64,000 nt of DNA from Burkholderia sp. BCC1644 (GTDB lineage: Bacteria; Pseudomonadota; Gammaproteobacteria; Burkholderiales; Burkholderiaceae): positions 434,001-498,000 of the forward strand of contig NZ_CADFEI010000003.1 in NCBI RefSeq assembly GCF_902833225.1, written 5' to 3'. Below are positions 62,751-64,000 of the stretch, piece after piece. Under the pieces are notes generated by a model that saw nothing but the letters and a program-made list of their open reading frames with translations, was not told where the DNA came from and searched no databases. Both the position numbers and the translations under genes were made by a program. How positions within the stretch are numbered: the first letter of the stretch is position 1; every line of letters begins with the position of its first letter.

Positions 62751-62902
62751 TCATCAGCGAACCGTTCAGCAAGCCACGTTTAACGGCGAACCGTCACCCG
62801 CGAAGCCTCTCCTTAATAGACTGCGTCTACGCTCTACACGCTGTTCGATCTCACTATCTTCGGAAGACGCTACGAAGCCAACCCTGGCGCACATCACGGG
62901 CG

Positions 62903-62918
62903 CTTGTCACGTGACAAC
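62903..62918. promoter_or_regulatory. parS site 3
   Basis: CTTGTCACGTGACAAC: the first base is C instead of G; the inner 14 bp remain symmetric. It is 168 bases after site 2 (start to start). Confidence 0.86.
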
Positions 62919-63056
62919 TCACCTTGTCGGCAAGTAATCGCATGAGGCCCAAAGCCGCATATCGAATGTAGAAGTGGCGCTGCCGAGGCCGGCACCATTC
63001 CGTGATCAAAAGCGACCTAGCGATGTAAAGCGACGACGCGAATCGATGTCCAGCCA

Positions 63057-63072
63057 CTTGTCACGTGACAAC
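63057..63072. promoter_or_regulatory. parS site 4
   Basis: CTTGTCACGTGACAAC, the same variant as site 3. It is 154 bases further on. Confidence 0.86.
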
Positions 63073-63197
63073 TACCAACCTGTCGCCGTTCGAGATTCCA
63101 GTCAATCGGAATCTCAGCGAGTTTCGATAGAAATGGAAAAGTCGTGACGATCGGCTTCCATGCTTCACCTTCGTCGTCGATATTAAAATCAGGTGAA

Positions 63198-63206
63198 TTT
63201 TCCACA
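63198..63206 (+). promoter_or_regulatory. DnaA-box match
   Basis: TTTTCCACA fits the relaxed DnaA box TTWTNCACA at every position. It is the only one I found in the gene-free region, so a DnaA role in origin function is possible but not established. Confidence 0.4.
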
Positions 63207-63231
63207 CTCTAGTGAATGCATTGTTGGTGTG

Positions 63232-63267
63232 ATCGACAATTTTATTTTTACTCGATCATTTGTCGAT
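63232..63267. repeat. Inverted repeat with AT-rich centre before parA
   Basis: ATCGACAA (63232-63239) and TTGTCGAT (63260-63267) are exact complements around a 20-base AT-rich centre (TTTTATTTTTACTCG and further). It may be an unwinding element, an operator for parA, or a hairpin. It lies between parS sites 4 and 5. Confidence 0.5.
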
Positions 63268-63292
63268 GATGACAGGTAGGCCGTTTGGCCAA

Positions 63293-63308
63293 CTTGTCAC
63301 GTGACAAC
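63293..63308. promoter_or_regulatory. parS site 5, closest to parA
   Basis: CTTGTCACGTGACAAC, 95 bases before the parA start codon. It is close enough to overlap the parA promoter, so ParB bound here could also regulate the par operon. Confidence 0.87.
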
Positions 63309-63403
63309 CACATCGACCATCAAGGTATGCATTGCATTCAATGCTTTTCTGGACATTTCAACAATAACTGCATATATTACGCAAAACTCCTTGGAGGAAT
63401 TTA

Positions 63404-64000
63404 ATGGCTTTCAAGATCGCCGTCAGTAATCAAAAAGGTGGGACCGGGAAGACGACCATCTCCGTCAACATCGCGGCTGCGTTCGAAGCCGGTGGCAACA
63501 AGGTCGCCCTGATAGATGCCGACCCTCAAGGCACTTCTGTTCGTTGGGTAACGAGTGGCGAGAACACGTTGCCTATGACGGTCCTTTCGCTGGCGCCCGC
63601 CGGCCGCGGCATCGGTGGCGAGATCAAGAAGCAGGACGCGAACTTCGACGTGATCGTCGTCGACTGTCCTGGCAACCTCGAAGATCCGCGCATCGCCTCC
63701 GTCCTTGAAGTAGCCGACTTTTGCCTGGTACCGCTGTCGCCGTCGCCGGCCGACCTGTACAGCACCGTCGCGATGATCCGCATGATCGAATCGATGCGCT
63801 CCGTTCGAAACCCTAATCTTTCTTCCGCATTGATGCTGAATAGCGTCAATGGAAAAACTAAAATGCGTGAAGAAATTTTAAAAATTCTAAGAGCTGAAGA
63901 AATAGGGGAGCATCTGCTCGACAGCCAGATCGCGCAACGCGAGGTCTACCGTCAGACATTCGCGCTCGGCACCACGATCCACCATCACAATCGATACCTG
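63404..64000 (+). CDS. parA: ParA-type partition ATPase (3' end outside window)
   Basis: The first 199 residues of a short Walker-type partition ATPase (usual length about 210-220). The deviant Walker A KGGTGKTT is at residues 11-18, the Asp of Walker A' in LIDADPQGT at 37-45, and the Walker B VIVVDCPG near 83-90. There is no N-terminal HTH, so this is a type Ib/chromosomal-like ParA that does not bind DNA specifically by itself. GGAGG precedes the ATG. With ParB, expected just downstream, and the five parS sites it segregates this replicon. The gene is lower in GC near residues 145-165 (AAAACTAAAATG). Confidence 0.93.
   Translation, partial: MAFKIAVSNQKGGTGKTTISVNIAAAFEAGGNKVALIDADPQGTSVRWVTSGENTLPMTVLSLAPAGRGIGGEIKKQDANFDVIVVDCPGNLEDPRIASVLEVADFCLVPLSPSPADLYSTVAMIRMIESMRSVRNPNLSSALMLNSVNGKTKMREEILKILRAEEIGEHLLDSQIAQREVYRQTFALGTTIHHHNRYL

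Larger units (their letters stand above)
61596..63403. other. Gene-free partition/origin region
   Basis: About 1.8 kb without a credible gene, and more AT-rich than the rest of the window, especially from 63100 on. It contains five parS-like palindromes, a DnaA-box match and an AT-rich inverted repeat directly before parA. Open frames here (for example 62531-62695) lack ribosome sites and family likeness. The layout is that of a replicon centromere and possibly the replication origin. Confidence 0.75.

Noticed and set aside
62000..63308. A CRISPR array or iterons, because of the regularly recurring motif
   Set aside because: The repeats are 16-bp symmetric palindromes at uneven spacing (735, 168, 154 and 236 bases), not direct repeats with uniform spacers; they fit parS.
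1..64000. Insertion sequences, prophage or integrase genes
   Set aside because: No transposase, integrase or phage structural gene and no flanking terminal repeats were found in any frame.

Overview
The window is GC-rich DNA with the codon use, porins, regulator density and gene families of a Burkholderia species, most likely of the B. cepacia complex. Its last 2.4 kb carry five 16-bp palindromes of the type GTTGTCACGTGACAAC, followed by the start of a parA gene. As far as I recall, this palindrome is the centromere site of the third replicon (chromosome 3 / pC3) of B. cenocepacia. I therefore read the window as the accessory arm of that replicon running up to its partition and origin region. 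The species and replicon assignment is inference. I saw no rRNA, tRNA, CRISPR array or insertion sequence.

Layout. 0-8.2 kb: a minus-strand operon for polyamine uptake and use (potF-potG-potH-potI, a DUF3138 porin, a PuuB-like oxidase, a cupin, an amidase cut by the window edge), with a divergent LuxR-type regulator. 9.4-23.5 kb: a general porin, a glutathione transferase, small envelope proteins, three LysR regulators, EamA and LysE exporters, an orphan branched-chain amino-acid binding protein with a small HTH protein, and a large YdiJ-type FAD/Fe-S dehydrogenase. 23.5-29.8 kb: a sulfone/sulfonate sulfur-scavenging operon (msuE-sfnG-sfnB-APC permease) with its divergent sigma-54 activator sfnR; a near-perfect -24/-12 promoter lies in front of msuE. 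30-38 kb: a fused dihydroxyacetone kinase, then an operon of two MFS-type transporters around a PEP-mutase-type lyase and an amidohydrolase, with a divergent LysR gene.

38.1-46.3 kb: a four-gene envelope system (YCF48-like protein, MMPL/RND pump, DUF1302 and DUF1329 proteins) with a divergent TetR gene. I found a shared operator, TAGGT-N6-ACCTA, three times between them. One copy covers the predicted transcription start of the operon and one lies inside the predicted tetR promoter, so the circuit can be read from the DNA. 47.7-53.1 kb: a MarR-controlled aromatic-acid (FusC/AaeB type) tripartite efflux operon, with the operator over the -35 box and a possibly leaderless marR mRNA. 53.1-55.6 kb: a ModE-like site, a di-Mop molybdate-binding protein and a NifQ-like protein that lacks one of four conserved cysteines, with no nitrogenase genes nearby; then a drug/metabolite transporter with a tail of 23 histidines in 64 residues. 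56-61.6 kb: a ProQ/FinO RNA chaperone, a DUF2889 protein, a flavodoxin-like protein, a TetR/metallo-beta-lactamase-fold pair and an AraC regulator. 61.6-64 kb: a gene-free, more AT-rich partition region and parA.

The strongest candidates for something not well described are the TetR-MMPL-DUF1302-DUF1329 system with its readable operators, and the molybdenum-handling Mop-NifQ pair outside a nif context. A 12-residue gap in the potI permease suggests that the polyamine importer may be damaged in this strain.
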